Of a DNA stretch of 64,000 nt, positions 26,111 to 34,230 are shown one piece after another. The stretch is taken from contig JBEBGL010000005.1 in the NCBI GenBank assembly GCA_040081465.1, forward strand, positions 1 to 64,000, in the 5' to 3' direction. Made by a program: the position numbers and the translations under genes. Under the pieces are notes generated by a model that was not told where the DNA came from, ran no database searches, and worked only from the letters and a program-made list of their open reading frames with translations. How positions within the stretch are numbered: the stretch's first letter is position 1; each line of letters opens with the position of its first letter. Source of the stretch: UBA668 sp040081465. GTDB lineage: Bacteria; Actinomycetota; Acidimicrobiia; Acidimicrobiales; Ilumatobacteraceae.

Positions 26111-27064
26111 GTGGGGGCGGCGGTTAACGAATTCGATGTGATTCAGCGTGGTGAGATGTTGCCTTCGCTGTATCGAATATCCGAGTCACCAGCCCGCACT
26201 CTGCGAGTGGCAGCAGTCCAGTGCGCGTGGAACTCCGACTCGGACGCGCTCCGAGCAACGTTGCGTCGCGGAGTTCAGTTAGCGGCGGACGCGGGCGCGC
26301 GGGTGGTGTTGACACAAGAGCTGACTCTGTCGCCGTACTTCTGCTACTCGCCGGATGTGCCCGACGCGCTCGCGAAGTATGGCGAGGATGTCGAGAGCGG
26401 TCCAACCGTCGCGTTTGCTCGCGAACTCGCTGCTGAGTTCAACGTCGACGTTCAGATGTCGCTTTACGAACGCACGGCTGACCAGCGTGGCTTCAACACT
26501 GCGATCTGTGTCGATGCGACCGGTCGACTGCTGGCTCGTAGTCGAAAGACTCACATCCCTGAATTCGAGTACTACCACGAGGACCGTTACTTCGAACCTG
26601 CCGATGCTGACTGCGCGGTCACAGATGTGAAGGGCGCGAAGTTTGCGTTTCCGACTTGTTGGGATCAATGGTTTCCGGAACTTGCGCGCTCGTTGTCGAT
26701 CGACGGAGCGCAGGTCATCGTGTACCCGACGGCGATCGGAACGGAACCGCACATGCCCGGCGTCGACACGCAGCCGATGTGGCGCCAAATGATCGCGGCG
26801 AATGGTCTCGCCAACTCAACGTTCATGATCGCGATCAACCGCATCGGCACCGAGGGACCGCTCACGTTCTACGGCTCGTCGTTCATCTCCGACCCATACG
26901 GCCGAGTGATTGTCGAAGCGCCACGCGATCGGCCAGCAGTACTTGTCGCTGATCTCGATCTCGGCCAGCGCGACGACGCGCTGACGTTCGGCCTGATGTA
27001 CACGCGTCGCCCCGACCGCTACAGCCGACTGAGCGCGACGACCGAGCTTGGTCGTCCGGACTAG
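26111..27064 (+). CDS. Nitrilase-superfamily amidase, N-carbamoylputrescine amidase-like
   Basis: 317 aa from a GTG two bases after dapB; ATG 26156 (MLPSLYRISES) is an alternative. The catalytic triad is visible: Glu in LTQELTLSPYF, Lys in SRKTHIPEFEYYHE, Cys in FPTCWDQWFPELAR. The PTCWDQWFPE and WRQMIAANGLAN segments resemble AguB, which converts N-carbamoylputrescine to putrescine, CO2 and NH3. A glutamine-synthetase-family gene at 42813 could act in the same polyamine/amine area, but that is a guess. Convergent with tpx; the two genes share a CTAG at their stops. Confidence 0.82.
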   Translation: MGAAVNEFDVIQRGEMLPSLYRISESPARTLRVAAVQCAWNSDSDALRATLRRGVQLAADAGARVVLTQELTLSPYFCYSPDVPDALAKYGEDVESGPTVAFARELAAEFNVDVQMSLYERTADQRGFNTAICVDATGRLLARSRKTHIPEFEYYHEDRYFEPADADCAVTDVKGAKFAFPTCWDQWFPELARSLSIDGAQVIVYPTAIGTEPHMPGVDTQPMWRQMIAANGLANSTFMIAINRIGTEGPLTFYGSSFISDPYGRVIVEAPRDRPAVLVADLDLGQRDDALTFGLMYTRRPDRYSRLSATTELGRPD

Positions 27065-27558
27065 CCGAGGGCGGCTATTGCTGCGTCGTAGTCGGGTTCT
27101 TCCGACAACTCGGGGCACAACTTGCTGTAGGTGACCGTGCCGTGTTCGTCGAACACGACCACCGATCGTGCCATGAGTCCAGCAATCTTGCTGTCGGCCA
27201 ACTGCACGCCGTAGGCGGTACCGAAGTCGCTGCGGAATGTGCTTGCAGGCACGACCTTGTCCAAACCCTCGGCGCCGCAGAAGCGAGCTAGCGCGAACGG
27301 TAGATCGGCGGACACACACAACACGCTTGTGTTGTCGAGGCCTGACGCAATCTCGTTGAAGCGACGCACACTCGCTGCACAGACTCCGGTATCGAGACTG
27401 TGGAAGATGTTCAGCACGACTCTCTGACCATCAAGTTCGGTGTTGGTCAGGTCGCTGAGGTCGGTCTTGGTCAGCGTGAATGACGGCGCCGCTGTGCCGA
27501 CAGACGGAAGTTCGCCGACGGTGTGGACGGGGTTGCCTCGGAGTTTGGTTTCAGCCAT
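27061..27558 (-). CDS. tpx: Thiol peroxidase, Tpx (atypical 2-Cys peroxiredoxin)
   Basis: 165 aa, typical length. The peroxidatic Cys60 lies in SLDTGVCAAS and the resolving Cys94 in ARFCGAEG, the Tpx arrangement. TVGELPSVGTAAPSFTLT is the family N-terminus. Reduces alkyl and hydrogen peroxides with thioredoxin. The ATG follows TAGAAA by seven bases, a near match to the leaderless pattern. Its last four bases overlap the nitrilase gene on the other strand. Confidence 0.95.
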   Translation of the reverse strand: MAETKLRGNPVHTVGELPSVGTAAPSFTLTKTDLSDLTNTELDGQRVVLNIFHSLDTGVCAASVRRFNEIASGLDNTSVLCVSADLPFALARFCGAEGLDKVVPASTFRSDFGTAYGVQLADSKIAGLMARSVVVFDEHGTVTYSKLCPELSEEPDYDAAIAALG

Positions 27559-27594
27559 GGCGAGCTTTCTAACACGCCGACGACGGGCCTGAGG

Positions 27595-28251
27595 TCACCG
27601 GCGTGGTCGGAAGTTCCGCACGTTCACGAGCACCACTATCGCGATCGACGCTCCAATCACCCAGAACTGGTAGCGGTCGACCCAGCGCATCGCCGAACGA
27701 ACCTCTTCCTCGAACTGCTTGGCCAGCCACCACACGACTACCAGCCGCAGGGCGACGCCGATCGCGAACAGCGGGACGAGCCGTTTCCACGAAGTGCGGG
27801 CTGCGCCGCTGAGCACCCAGACGATGTTGCTGCCCACGAAGAACGGAACCAGCACCCACTCGGCTTTGGCGAATCCTTGCTCGAACTTGGCGACTTGCTC
27901 TTGGGGCATGCCCATGAACTTCCAGAACCAGCGCAATGCGCGGTCGCCGTAAGCGCGGCCGACCATGTGGCAAACAAGGGCGGCGGTTCCGAGCCGGGCG
28001 GCCGCGACCAGGCTCCAAGCAAGCGGAGAGATGTCGCTCGCCACGGTGACGACGAGGTATCGGTTGCGCGACGACAGCATCAGCAACTTGGCCGGATGAT
28101 CGGTCGCCAGCGCCGCCCACGATGCGGATGCAACGTTGCTGCACACGACGAGCCCAACGAACGCGGCGACAACGAACGGGCCGTAGCGGGGGACCGGCGG
28201 TAGAGGAGGTAACTCGGCTTCGCTCGTCGCGCCGGACGTCGGATCAGTCAC
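27595..28251 (-). CDS. Membrane protein, possibly DedA/VTT-like
   Basis: 218 aa. A Pro-rich N-terminus (1-25) then hydrophobic segments at about 26-45, 75-100, 130-155, 160-180 and 195-212. GRAYGDRALRWFWKFMGM and FFVGSNIVWVLSGAART recall the re-entrant loops of DedA/SNARE-associated proteins that move lipid carriers, but the match is weak. The GTG start follows TAGTGT by exactly seven bases. Downstream neighbour on the same strand is tpx; upstream lies the amino-acid ABC operon. Confidence 0.65.
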   Translation of the reverse strand: MTDPTSGATSEAELPPLPPVPRYGPFVVAAFVGLVVCSNVASASWAALATDHPAKLLMLSSRNRYLVVTVASDISPLAWSLVAAARLGTAALVCHMVGRAYGDRALRWFWKFMGMPQEQVAKFEQGFAKAEWVLVPFFVGSNIVWVLSGAARTSWKRLVPLFAIGVALRLVVVWWLAKQFEEEVRSAMRWVDRYQFWVIGASIAIVVLVNVRNFRPRR

Positions 28252-28264
28252 GGGGTCGACACTA
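28249..28264 (-). promoter_or_regulatory. Leaderless-type -10 box of the DedA-like gene
   Basis: Minus strand TAGTGT (complement of 28259-28264), seven bases, GTG at 28251. Confidence 0.45.
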
Positions 28265-28269
28265 CGGCG

Positions 28270-29019
28270 CTAAAGACGACCACTGGCGATAACGCGTGCA
28301 AGAAACTCCTGCGTCGCGGGGTGAGTTGGTGCGCTGAAGATCTGTTGCGGAGGTCCTTGCTCGGCAATCACGCCGTTTTTCAGAAAGCAAACCGTGTCGG
28401 CGATCTCGCGAGCGAAGCTCATCTCGTGGGTTGCAAACACCATCGTCATGCCGTCGTTGCGAAGGTCGCGAACCAGGTTCAGCACTTCACCTACGAGTTC
28501 AGGGTCGAGGGCCGATGTGATCTCGTCGAGCAACATCACTTCCGGATCCATCTGCAACGCTCGCACGATCGCGACTCGTTGCTGCTGGCCCCCGCTCAGC
28601 CGATCGGGATAGTCGTGCGCCTTATCTGCCAAACCGAAGCGCTGCAGCATCGTCATCGCCGAATCTGTGGCGTCGGCTTTCGACTTGCCCAGAACCTTGC
28701 GCGGCGACAGTGTGACGTTCGACAACACGTTCATGTGCGGAAACAGGTTGAAGCTTTGGAACACCATGCCGATGCGGCGACGCACGGGGTCGGCGTCGCG
28801 GCCAGGCTCGGTGATGTCGTCGCCGTCGAGAAGGATCGCGCCGTCGTCGATCGGTTCGAGCAGGTTGGTGCACCGCAGCAGCGTGCTCTTTCCACTCCCA
28901 CTGGCGCCGATCAGCGCGATCGCCCCACCGACGCCGACCGTGAGATCGATGCCGTCGAGCACGGTCTTCGCACCGAACGCCTTGCGGACGCCGACGTACC
29001 GCAGCTTCGTCAGACTCAT
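28270..29019 (-). CDS. Polar amino acid ABC transporter ATP-binding protein
   Basis: 249 aa. Walker A GASGSGKSTLLRC near 39-51, Q-loop FQSFNLFPHMNVL, signature LSGGQQQRVAIVRAL, Walker B VMLLDEITSALDPELVGEVL, H-loop FATHEMSFAREIAD: the GlnQ/HisP class. Note DEITSALD instead of the usual DEPTSALD. The ATG at 29019 overlaps the permease stop (ATGA). Third gene of the operon binding protein-permease-ATPase. Confidence 0.93.
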   Translation of the reverse strand: MSLTKLRYVGVRKAFGAKTVLDGIDLTVGVGGAIALIGASGSGKSTLLRCTNLLEPIDDGAILLDGDDITEPGRDADPVRRRIGMVFQSFNLFPHMNVLSNVTLSPRKVLGKSKADATDSAMTMLQRFGLADKAHDYPDRLSGGQQQRVAIVRALQMDPEVMLLDEITSALDPELVGEVLNLVRDLRNDGMTMVFATHEMSFAREIADTVCFLKNGVIAEQGPPQQIFSAPTHPATQEFLARVIASGRL

Positions 29020-29918
29020 CTGATCGCCGTTCCGCTCATTGCTCGGCGTTCCTTGGCGAGCAGGTAGTCGGCGGTACGTGTCAACGGGATCGACACGCAC
29101 AGGAACAACACGGCGGCGACAACGAACGGTGTGAAGTTGAAGAGCTTGTCCTGAATGACGTCGGCGCGTCGGAGCGCTTCGACAGGTCCAAGCACCGACA
29201 CGAGCGCGACATCTTTCTGCAGGCTGATGAAGTCGTTCATCAGCGGGGGGATCACGCGGCGGACGGCTTGCGGCAACACCACGTGACGGTTGGTATCCCA
29301 AGTCGACAAGCCAAGCGATCGGGCACCAGAACGTTGGCTCTCGTGCACACCCTCGATGCCGGCACGGAACACCTCTGCGACGTAGGCGGAATAGGTGACG
29401 ACCAGCGCGACGCCACCGAGGAACAGGTAGGTGCCGATCTTGATTGGGCCGATGCCCACCTCGCGCACGTTCATCAGCCCTGCTCCACCGAAGCCGATGA
29501 GGTAAAGCCACAAGATGATTGGCACCCCGCGCACGATGTCGACGTACAGCGTCGCGGCCAGGCGCAACGGAAACAGCAGCGGCGAACGCACGCTTCGCGA
29601 GAGAGCGATCAGCATGCCGATCACCACAATTAGAGGAGCGCAGACGAGGAAGATCTTGACGTCGAGCATGAACGCCTTAGCAACCGGTTCGAACGCGTCG
29701 GAGAACGTCTTGCGGTCGAAGAACGACTTCTGCACGCGCTTCCAGCCATCCAGCTTCGGCACTTGCCAGATGATCAACCCAAGCAGCACGCCGGTACTAC
29801 CCGCGGCCATCAGCGTGCTGCGTCGTCGCTGCTTACGCTCGAACAGAGCGCGACGAGACAAGCCCGTACGCGACGGAGCCGACGCCTTGTCGGCGTCGGC
29901 TCCGTACATTTCGGTCAC
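29016..29918 (-). CDS. Polar amino acid ABC transporter permease
   Basis: 300 aa with GTG start (ATG three codons later is possible). A cytoplasmic extension of about 40 residues precedes the first helix, then the HisM/GlnP-type permease core with ARSLGLSTWDTNRHVVLPQAVRRVIPPLMND, the EAA loop contacting the ATPase. VYDIVRGVPIILWLYLIG-type sequence starts the core (observed: DIVRGVPIILWL). A 14-bp perfect hairpin covers codons 5-15, and TAACGT lies eight bases before the GTG, so its translation may be set separately from the binding protein. Confidence 0.9.
   Translation of the reverse strand: MTEMYGADADKASAPSRTGLSRRALFERKQRRRSTLMAAGSTGVLLGLIIWQVPKLDGWKRVQKSFFDRKTFSDAFEPVAKAFMLDVKIFLVCAPLIVVIGMLIALSRSVRSPLLFPLRLAATLYVDIVRGVPIILWLYLIGFGGAGLMNVREVGIGPIKIGTYLFLGGVALVVTYSAYVAEVFRAGIEGVHESQRSGARSLGLSTWDTNRHVVLPQAVRRVIPPLMNDFISLQKDVALVSVLGPVEALRRADVIQDKLFNFTPFVVAAVLFLCVSIPLTRTADYLLAKERRAMSGTAIR
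29873..29905 (-). promoter_or_regulatory. 14-bp perfect hairpin inside the permease start region
   Basis: ACGGAGCCGACGCC (29873-29886) is the exact reverse complement of 29892-29905, loop TTGTC. On the mRNA it begins a few bases after the AUG at 29909. It lies 33 bases after the binding-protein stop, so it could protect that message or lower permease translation. Confidence 0.7.
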
Positions 29919-29937
29919 GTCAATCGACGTTAGCTGG

Positions 29938-30798
29938 TCACCCGAGTGAGATGACTGGTGCCTCGACGTACTCGCTCATCCACGTGGTGGTGATCGTTTC
30001 GAGTTCGCCGCTCGCCTTCAGCGCGGTCAGAGCAAGATCGACACAAGGTGCGATCGGGCTGTCCTTTGCCATCAACAAGCCGAACTCGTCGGTACCGCTG
30101 CCCTCGATCTGGCCGTACACGGTGGTGCCTTCCATTTCGACAGCGGTGATGTACAACGCGGTCGGCAGGTCGGCAACGATGGCATCGATCTGATTGCTGT
30201 CGAGTGCTTCCTTGGCCGATGCGTTGTCGTTGAAGATCAACGGCTCGCTATCGGGCTGGATGACTTCCTCGATGTAAGTAATGCTGGTCGTACCGGCAGC
30301 GACGCCGATCTTCAGGCCCTTCAGATCGGCGAGAGTGGTGGCACTCGCTGCTGGCGCATCGGCCAGGCCGAAGATTGCCTGCGACGAGGTGTAGTAGCCC
30401 TGGCTAAAGGTCACGACTTCCGCACGCTCTGGTGTGATCGTGTACTGCTGCAGGTTGAAGTCGAAGTCCTTCGGTCCTGGTGCGATCGCTGCATCGAATG
30501 CGGTACGAGTCCACACGACGTTGGCGGCATCGAAGCCGAGCTCCGCGGCAACAGCCATCGCGACGGCCGCTTCAAAGCCTTGGCCGTCCTCGGGGGTCGC
30601 ATCGTTGATGATGTAAGGCGGGAATGCCGGCTCGCCGGTGGCGATGGTCAGTGTTCCGTCCGTTACGGTTTTGCCGACGGCGCACTCTGCCGCGGTCTGG
30701 TCGCTTGCGCCGGTGGTGTCGGTCGACTTCTCGTCGTCGCCGCAGGCTGCTAGCAGAAGCGCACCAAGTGCGGCTGCCGCAATCATCTGTCGTTTCAT
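29938..30798 (-). CDS. Amino acid ABC transporter substrate-binding lipoprotein
   Basis: 286 aa. Signal peptide MKRQMIAAAALGALLLAAC with lipobox Cys19. Residues from about 45 form a type II periplasmic-binding (SBP_bac_3) fold: TLTIATGEPAFPPY, FDFNLQQYTITPERAEVVTFSQGYY, GLKIGVAAGTTS, and DAIVADLPTALY. An amino acid (polar) is the expected ligand; no more can be said. AAAGGA seven bases before ATG; 20 bases to the permease gene. Confidence 0.92.
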   Translation of the reverse strand: MKRQMIAAAALGALLLAACGDDEKSTDTTGASDQTAAECAVGKTVTDGTLTIATGEPAFPPYIINDATPEDGQGFEAAVAMAVAAELGFDAANVVWTRTAFDAAIAPGPKDFDFNLQQYTITPERAEVVTFSQGYYTSSQAIFGLADAPAASATTLADLKGLKIGVAAGTTSITYIEEVIQPDSEPLIFNDNASAKEALDSNQIDAIVADLPTALYITAVEMEGTTVYGQIEGSGTDEFGLLMAKDSPIAPCVDLALTALKASGELETITTTWMSEYVEAPVISLG

Positions 30799-30899
30799 CG
30801 GTTAAATCCTTTGTTTGGGTGCAGTCGTTCACGCTGCGCGAGTTGCGATGTTATCAGTCGGCCGTGAAAGGTGACTCGTTTAGTCGACAATTGACCGAC

Positions 30900-30952
30900 G
30901 TCTCAACCGCAACCCTTGACGCTGAGACGGTTCTCGTCTTATTGTCTCAACA
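30900..30952 (+). promoter_or_regulatory. TetR-gene promoter with three GTCTCA/TGAGAC half-sites
   Basis: -35 TTGACG (30916-30921), 18-base spacer, -10 TATTGT (30940-30945), seven bases to ATG 30953: the best promoter in the window and leaderless. GTCTCA at 30900-30905, TGAGAC at 30923-30928 and GTCTCA at 30944-30949 form inverted repeats bracketing the -35 and overlapping the -10, a likely autoregulatory TetR operator. Confidence 0.6.
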
Positions 30953-31540
30953 ATGTCTGACACCGGCCTGTCGCTTGAGCGGCGCGTTCTCGATGCGGCC
31001 AAGTGCTGCTGCGAAAAGTGGGGCCTGGCGAAGGTGACCATCGATGACATCGCCACTGAAGCGGGCGTGTCGCGTGCCTCGCTTTATCGCGTGTTTCCCG
31101 GCGGCAAGGAAGTGCTGTTCGAAGCACTGCGCTTGCAAGAGCTGACCGACTTCTTCACTCGCCTCAGCGGCCACATCGACGGCTCGGAAGGTCTCGAGGA
31201 TCTGCTCGTGCGCACCGTCGTTGCTGCGACGAAAGAACTGCACGCCGATCAGCACCTCTCGCTGATGCTGGCGTCCGAGCCCGGCGAGACGCTTGGCCAA
31301 CTGACCGTCGAAGGTCTACCGCGCATTATGCGCGTCGCCACCGTTTTCCTCGTGCCGTTCGTCGACCCCTACCTACCGCGGCGCGAATCGGCGGCACTCG
31401 TTGAGCTGCTCTCGCGTCTTGTCATCTCGTACTTCCTTGCCCCCTCAGACCATGTCGATCTCGGCGACACCGAATCGGCACGCACCTTCATCAACACCTT
31501 CATCCTCCCGGCCTTCGAAGCCGCACTCATCAGGAGCTAG
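30953..31540 (+). CDS. TetR/AcrR family transcriptional regulator
   Basis: 195 aa. N-terminal TetR HTH (about 8-55): LDAAKCCCEKWGLAKVTIDDIATEAGVSRASLYRVFPGGKEVL contains the DDIA..AGVSRASLYRVF recognition helix (shown here only as landmarks). The ligand-binding C-terminus is not assignable. It is followed after six bases by the diiron oxygenase gene, so it most likely controls that gene and itself through the half-sites at 30900-30949. Three consecutive cysteines (CCC at about 17-19, spread as KCCCEK) just before the HTH are unusual and could sense redox state. Confidence 0.92.
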   Translation: MSDTGLSLERRVLDAAKCCCEKWGLAKVTIDDIATEAGVSRASLYRVFPGGKEVLFEALRLQELTDFFTRLSGHIDGSEGLEDLLVRTVVAATKELHADQHLSLMLASEPGETLGQLTVEGLPRIMRVATVFLVPFVDPYLPRRESAALVELLSRLVISYFLAPSDHVDLGDTESARTFINTFILPAFEAALIRS

Positions 31541-31546
31541 CCCACA

Positions 31547-32674
31547 ATGACCGTCACACACAACAGCAACGAAGCGATCATCGGGCGCGCCGAGATCAAC
31601 GACATCGATGCGATCCTTGCGATCCCGCCTGCCGACCCCAACGAGGTCGAGCACGTCGTCGCGAACAACGCCGACACGATCTTCACTTGGGACTACTCGA
31701 TGCAGCGCCCCGCATTGCGCAAGCTGTACGAGAAGGCCAAGGGTGGCCAGTGGAACGCCACCACTGACATGCCGTGGGAAACCGACGTCGACATCGAGAA
31801 GACGGTTGTTCAAGACCAAGCCGTGCTCGGTACTGGTCTCGACCCGAACATGTACATCGGAACGCCGCTGCAGAAGTGGGGCGACAAGGAATGGCTCGAG
31901 TTCGGCGTCGAGAGTCGCAACTGGATGCTCAGCCAGTTCATGCACGGCGAGCAGGGCGCGCTGATCTGCACCGCCAAGATCGTCGAGACCGTTCCGTGGT
32001 ACGACGCGAAGTTGTACGCCAGCACGCAGGTGATGGACGAAGCCCGCCACGTCGAGGTGTTCGCTCGTTACCTCGACGAGAAGTTGGGCGGCGAGTATCA
32101 GGTGAACGTTCACCTGCGCAACCTGCTCGACGACATCGTCAACGACAGTCGCTGGGACATGACGTACCTCGGCATGCAGGTGATGGTCGAAGGCCTCGCA
32201 CTCGCGGCGTTCGGTTTCCTGCACCAGCTAACCGGCGAGCCGTTGCTGAAGAAGATCCTGCGCTACGTGATGAGCGACGAAGCTCGCCACGTCGCCTTCG
32301 GCGTGCTCAGCCTGAAGGAGTGCTACGACCAGATGACCGATGCGGAAATGAAAGATCGCCAGGAGTTCGCATTCGAGGCTGGCATCCGCATGCGCGACCG
32401 GTTGATGCAGCAAGAGGTGTGGGAGCGCATGGGCGTCGACATGAAGACTGTGATGCCGCTCATCCTTCAAGACCCGACTCGCAACATCTTCCAGAGCATG
32501 CTGTTCAGCAAGATTGTTCCGAACTGCAAGAAGCTCGGCCTGCTTGATCGCAACGACAAGTGGCTGCGCCGTCGCTTCGAAGAGATGGGTGTCATCCAGT
32601 TCGAGGATTGGGAAGACACTGGCGAGGATTACCTGAAGTTCGACCTAGCCGCCGAACTAGCTCCCGCTAACTGA
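31547..32674 (+). CDS. Ferritin-like diiron oxygenase (R2-like/AurF-like)
   Basis: 375 aa. Two DEARH motifs (near 163-168 and 244-248) plus HGEQG (near 132) and VEGL (near 215) give the classical four-Glu, two-His diiron site of ferritin-like oxygenases. The spacing fits the R2-like/aminobenzoate-oxygenase group rather than catalase or bacterioferritin. It would activate O2 to hydroxylate or N-oxidise a substrate that cannot be named. AGGAG precedes ATG; the gene lies six bases after the TetR gene, so they are co-transcribed. Confidence 0.8.
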   Translation: MTVTHNSNEAIIGRAEINDIDAILAIPPADPNEVEHVVANNADTIFTWDYSMQRPALRKLYEKAKGGQWNATTDMPWETDVDIEKTVVQDQAVLGTGLDPNMYIGTPLQKWGDKEWLEFGVESRNWMLSQFMHGEQGALICTAKIVETVPWYDAKLYASTQVMDEARHVEVFARYLDEKLGGEYQVNVHLRNLLDDIVNDSRWDMTYLGMQVMVEGLALAAFGFLHQLTGEPLLKKILRYVMSDEARHVAFGVLSLKECYDQMTDAEMKDRQEFAFEAGIRMRDRLMQQEVWERMGVDMKTVMPLILQDPTRNIFQSMLFSKIVPNCKKLGLLDRNDKWLRRRFEEMGVIQFEDWEDTGEDYLKFDLAAELAPAN

Positions 32675-32679
32675 GCAAC

Positions 32680-32695
32680 TAACATTGCGCCGATG
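32680..32695 (+). promoter_or_regulatory. Leaderless-type -10 box
   Basis: TAACAT (32680-32685), seven bases, ATG 32693; no Shine-Dalgarno. Confidence 0.45.
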
Positions 32696-33313
32696 GCGCA
32701 CGCGTCCGACCCTTTCTTCCGCACGTTTCACGCGCTGCGGATCAAAGGGTTTGCCAAAGCCGAGACGATCGCTGAAGTCGCCGACCTTCCGACAGCGGTC
32801 GTTGAGGAACACCTTGCCGGGCTGAAGGGCCGCGAGTGGGCGATGTTTCGCGAGGCGCGCGAGTTGTGGCAACTCACGCCCGTCGGACGTGACGAGCACA
32901 GAATTGCGCTTGCCGAAGATGTCGGCGGCACCGACGTCGTGAAGGCGCTACGCGCGTCGTACAAGTCGTTCCTCGCGCTCAACGAGGATTTCAAATCGCT
33001 ATGCGGCGCGTGGCAGCTAAAGAATGGGCAGCCCAACGACCACGCCGATTCGTCGTACGATGCGGGTGTGGTGAAGCAGCTTGTCGGTCTAAACGAGAAG
33101 GCGATTCCGGTCGTGACCAGCATGGGCGCTGTCCTCACCCGGCTATCGCCATATGCGCCGCGCTTGGCGGCCACCTGTAACCGAGTCACGAACGGGGAGA
33201 CGAACATGTTCACAGGAGTGCTGTGTGGCAGCTATCACGATGTGTGGATGGAACTGCACGAAGACCTGATCCTCTCGCAGGGCATCGATCGTGCTCGCGA
33301 GGGGAGCTTCTGA
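32693..33313 (+). CDS. Winged-helix-like hypothetical protein
   Basis: 206 aa. The N-terminal 70 residues look like a winged helix: RIKGFAKAETIAEVADLP followed by VEEHLAGLKGREWAMFR and LWQLTPVGRDEH, the 'LTPxG' wing of MarR/PadR-like proteins. The rest (about 80-206) is helical with GAWQ and a YSPYAPRLA-type segment and no recognised domain. It could be a regulator or an effector-binding protein. ATG overlaps nothing upstream; its stop shares a base with the dapA start (TGATG), so it is translationally coupled to dapA. Confidence 0.65.
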   Translation: MAHASDPFFRTFHALRIKGFAKAETIAEVADLPTAVVEEHLAGLKGREWAMFREARELWQLTPVGRDEHRIALAEDVGGTDVVKALRASYKSFLALNEDFKSLCGAWQLKNGQPNDHADSSYDAGVVKQLVGLNEKAIPVVTSMGAVLTRLSPYAPRLAATCNRVTNGETNMFTGVLCGSYHDVWMELHEDLILSQGIDRAREGSF

Positions 33314-34227
33314 TGGCGATGTTCGGTCGTGTGCTGTCGGCGATGATCACGCCGTTCGACGACAACGGCGCGCTCGACCTCGACGAAGCTCGTCGGCTGG
33401 CGCGTTACCTGCAGGACAATGGCAACGACGGCTTGGTGGTCGCGGGCACAACTGGTGAATCGCCGGTCCTCACGGACAATGAGCGGCTCAGCCTTTTCGC
33501 TGCGGTGATCGAAGCGGTGACGATTCCGGTGGTCGCTGGTTCAGGTACGTACGACACTGCGCACTCGGTGCACCTCACGAAGGAGGCGACAGCGCTCGGC
33601 GCCGCCGGCATTCTCGCACTGTGCCCGTACTACAGCAGGCCGTCGCAGGCCGGCATAGAGGCGCACATCCGCGCGATGGCAGCTTGCACGCCGTTGCCGC
33701 AGATGATCTACGACATCCCTATCCGCACCGGCCGCAAGATTCTGACGGCGACTCTGCTGCGAATGTTCCGCGACGTCCCCAACATCGTCGCTTTGAAGGA
33801 CGCTGCCGGCAACCCAGGCGAGACGGCAGTGTTGATCAGTTCCGCGCCGGCGCATGTTGAGGTGTACAGCGGTGACGACGGCATGACGCTGCCGCTGCTG
33901 GCCTGCGGCGCGGTCGGGGTGGTCGGCGTGGCCACCCACTGGACTGGCAACGATCACCAGGAAATGTTCGATCTGTGGGAGAAGGGCGACACCGCGGGTG
34001 CTCGATTGGTCAATAGTCGCATGCTGGAGAGCTTCGCCTTCGAGACCGGCGACGAAGCTCCCAACCCGATTCCGACCAAGGCGATGATGCGCCACCTCGG
34101 GTTCAAGGTAGGCCAATGCCGTTTGCCGCACGGAGCGGCACCGGCTTTTGTTGATCAGCGGGCTGTCGAAGTGTGGGCGAACCTGCAAAGGTGGCGCGAT
34201 GCGTTTCCCGACCGCCCAAGTCAATAG
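33313..34227 (+). CDS. dapA: 4-hydroxy-tetrahydrodipicolinate synthase
   Basis: 304 aa TIM-barrel aldolase condensing pyruvate with aspartate semialdehyde. Visible: VLSAMITPFDDNGALD, GTTGESPVLTDNE near 48-60, the YY pair in LCPYYSRPSQ, IPIRTG, and the Schiff-base Lys162 in VALKDAAG. Start ATG 33313 behind GAGGGGAG. The 5' overlap with the preceding gene and three-base gap to rnj suggest one transcript for dapA-rnj-lipoprotein. Confidence 0.97.
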   Translation: MAMFGRVLSAMITPFDDNGALDLDEARRLARYLQDNGNDGLVVAGTTGESPVLTDNERLSLFAAVIEAVTIPVVAGSGTYDTAHSVHLTKEATALGAAGILALCPYYSRPSQAGIEAHIRAMAACTPLPQMIYDIPIRTGRKILTATLLRMFRDVPNIVALKDAAGNPGETAVLISSAPAHVEVYSGDDGMTLPLLACGAVGVVGVATHWTGNDHQEMFDLWEKGDTAGARLVNSRMLESFAFETGDEAPNPIPTKAMMRHLGFKVGQCRLPHGAAPAFVDQRAVEVWANLQRWRDAFPDRPSQ

Positions 34228-34230
34228 CTA

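Noticed and set aside
29873..29905. Intrinsic terminator between binding protein and permease
   Set aside because: The hairpin lies inside the permease reading frame and is not followed by a T-run.
30572..30832. 86-codon minus frame overlapping the binding-protein start
   Set aside because: Frame-shifted shadow of the lipoprotein gene; no ribosome site.
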